Of a DNA stretch of 23,782 nt, positions 22,739 through 23,782 are shown piece after piece. The stretch spans positions 1 through 23,782 of the forward strand of contig CAIKXW010000249.1 in the NCBI GenBank assembly GCA_903831485.1, read 5' to 3'. Both the position numbers and the translations under genes were made by a program. The notes below the pieces were generated by a model that saw only the letters and a program-made list of their open reading frames with translations, was not told the DNA's origin and searched no databases. Position 1 is the stretch's first letter. The number at the start of each line of letters is the position of its first letter. The DNA is from an uncultured Alphaproteobacteria bacterium (GTDB lineage Bacteria > Pseudomonadota > Alphaproteobacteria > Caulobacterales > Hyphomonadaceae).

Positions 22739-23782
22739 TTATTTGCCTTTGACGGCGGCGACGATCTTCTGCGCTGCGTCGTCGAGGTCGTTGGCGGGGA
22801 CGACGTTGAGGCCGCTGTCCTTGATGATCTTCTTGCCGAGTTCAGCGTTCGTGCCTTCGAGGCGGACGACCAGCGGCACGGAGAGATTGGTCTCGCGGAC
22901 GGCGGCGAGCACGCCCTCGGCGATGACATCGCACTTCATGATGCCGCCGAAGATGTTCACGAGGATGCCCTTCACCTTGGGATCCTTCATGATGATCTTG
23001 AACGCGGCCGCGACTTTCTCTTTCCCGGCGCCGCCGCCGACGTCGCAGAAGTTGGCGGGCTCTTCGCCATAGAGCTTGATGATGTCCATCGTGGCCATGG
23101 CGAGACCGGCGCCGTTGACCATGCAGCCGATCGTGCCGTCGAGCGCGATGTAGGCGAGGTCCCACTCGGAGGCTTCGATTTCCTTCTCGTCTTCCTCGGT
23201 CTTGTCGCGCAGCGCCTGGATGTCGGGATGGCGGAACAGCGCGTTGCCGTCGAAGGAGACTTTCGCGTCCAGCACACGGACGCGGCCATTCTTCATGACG
23301 ATCAGCGGGTTGATCTCCAGCATCGCCATGTCCTTCTCGACGAAGGCCTTGTAGAGGATGCGCGACAGGTCGATCATGTCGGTGCGGGCCTCGCCCGCCA
23401 GCTTCAGCGCATCGCATAGCTTGTTGGCGTCGGCGTCGGTGACGCCGGCCGAGGGCTCGATCGGCAGCGTCATGATGCGGTCGGGCGTGTCGTGGGCGAC
23501 GGCTTCGATGTCCATGCCGCCTTCGGTCGAGACGACGAAGGCGATCTTTCCTGTTCCACGGTCCACAAGGAGCGAGAGGTAGAGCTCCTTCTCGATGTCG
23601 GCGCCGTCCTCGATGTAGATGCGGTTGACCTGCTTGCCGCCAGCGCTGGTCTGGGCCGTCACCAGCGTCTTGCCGAGCATGGCCTTCACATGCTCAAGCG
23701 CCTGCTCCTTGGAGAAGCCGAGGCGGACGCCGCCTTTTTCACCGGCTTCCTTCTCGAGGAATTTGCCCTTGCCGCGGCCGCC
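22739..23782 (-). CDS. sucC: Succinyl-CoA synthetase beta subunit, N-terminus outside window
   Basis: The frame is open to the window edge. The visible 347 residues begin at [19 protein letters not shown], which corresponds to the early ATP-grasp region, so only about 50 N-terminal residues are missing; an internal Met at 23689 is not the start. [17 protein letters not shown] and [14 protein letters not shown] belong to the ATP-grasp and CoA-ligase parts, and [20 protein letters not shown] carries the conserved Glu-Asn motif for nucleotide-metal binding. Residues from about 240 onward of the full protein form the CoA-ligase domain. It pairs with SucD. Its stop is followed within 4 bp by a stable hairpin. 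Confidence 0.97.
   Translation of the reverse strand, partial: GGRGKGKFLEKEAGEKGGVRLGFSKEQALEHVKAMLGKTLVTAQTSAGGKQVNRIYIEDGADIEKELYLSLLVDRGTGKIAFVVSTEGGMDIEAVAHDTPDRIMTLPIEPSAGVTDADANKLCDALKLAGEARTDMIDLSRILYKAFVEKDMAMLEINPLIVMKNGRVRVLDAKVSFDGNALFRHPDIQALRDKTEEDEKEIEASEWDLAYIALDGTIGCMVNGAGLAMATMDIIKLYGEEPANFCDVGGGAGKEKVAAAFKIIMKDPKVKGILVNIFGGIMKCDVIAEGVLAAVRETNLSVPLVVRLEGTNAELGKKIIKDSGLNVVPANDLDDAAQKIVAAVKGK

Overview
The window looks like chromosome of a GC-rich, motile alphaproteobacterium. A prosthecate Caulobacter/Hyphomonadaceae-type organism is the best guess, because it carries the alphaproteobacterial flagellin regulators FlbT and FlaF next to several flagellin genes, a candidate sigma-54 flagellin promoter, and the 2-oxoglutarate dehydrogenase / succinyl-CoA synthetase genes in the broad neighbourhood usual for that class. 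The genus is an inference. I saw no tRNA, rRNA, CRISPR array, transposase or prophage gene.

Region 1 (about 1-9.5 kb) is a flagellin locus with interleaved genes. It opens with the 3' part of an unknown membrane-anchored protein (+), then a MarC-family membrane protein and a divergent short flagellin (both -), a cytoplasmic GH29 alpha-L-fucosidase-like enzyme (+), flagellin B (-), a secreted DUF4398-like protein with an OmpA-family lipoprotein (+), flagellin A (-), and flaF and flbT (-). Flagellins A and B are collinear 403-residue paralogs, about 76% identical by hand count. FlbT and FlaF are known in Caulobacter to control flagellin synthesis after transcription, so regulators and targets lie together.

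Region 2 (about 9.6-12.5 kb) runs on the + strand: a six-helix membrane protein of unknown function, a MoxR-type AAA+ ATPase, about 470 bp with no supportable gene, and a methyltransferase-like protein.

Region 3 (12.7-23.8 kb) is the central-metabolism block. sucB, two small membrane proteins, lpd and an HSL-type alpha/beta hydrolase lie on the + strand. sucA, sucD and sucC (cut by the window edge) lie on the - strand. E1 (SucA), E2 (SucB) and E3 (Lpd) form the 2-oxoglutarate dehydrogenase complex, and SucCD converts its product succinyl-CoA to succinate. sucA and sucB are not co-directional here: the two halves converge on a palindromic repeat between the hydrolase and sucA. A compact ArsR/SdpI-like pair sits between sucD and sucA on the opposite strand. 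It has a perfect 13-bp inverted repeat wrapped around a strong-looking promoter, and probably a leaderless message.

Most of the window is ordinary housekeeping and motility. The parts most worth a second look are the ArsR/SdpI-like cassette, the palindromic element at the sucA convergence, the hairpin between sucC and sucD, and the leader and promoter structures of the flagellin genes.
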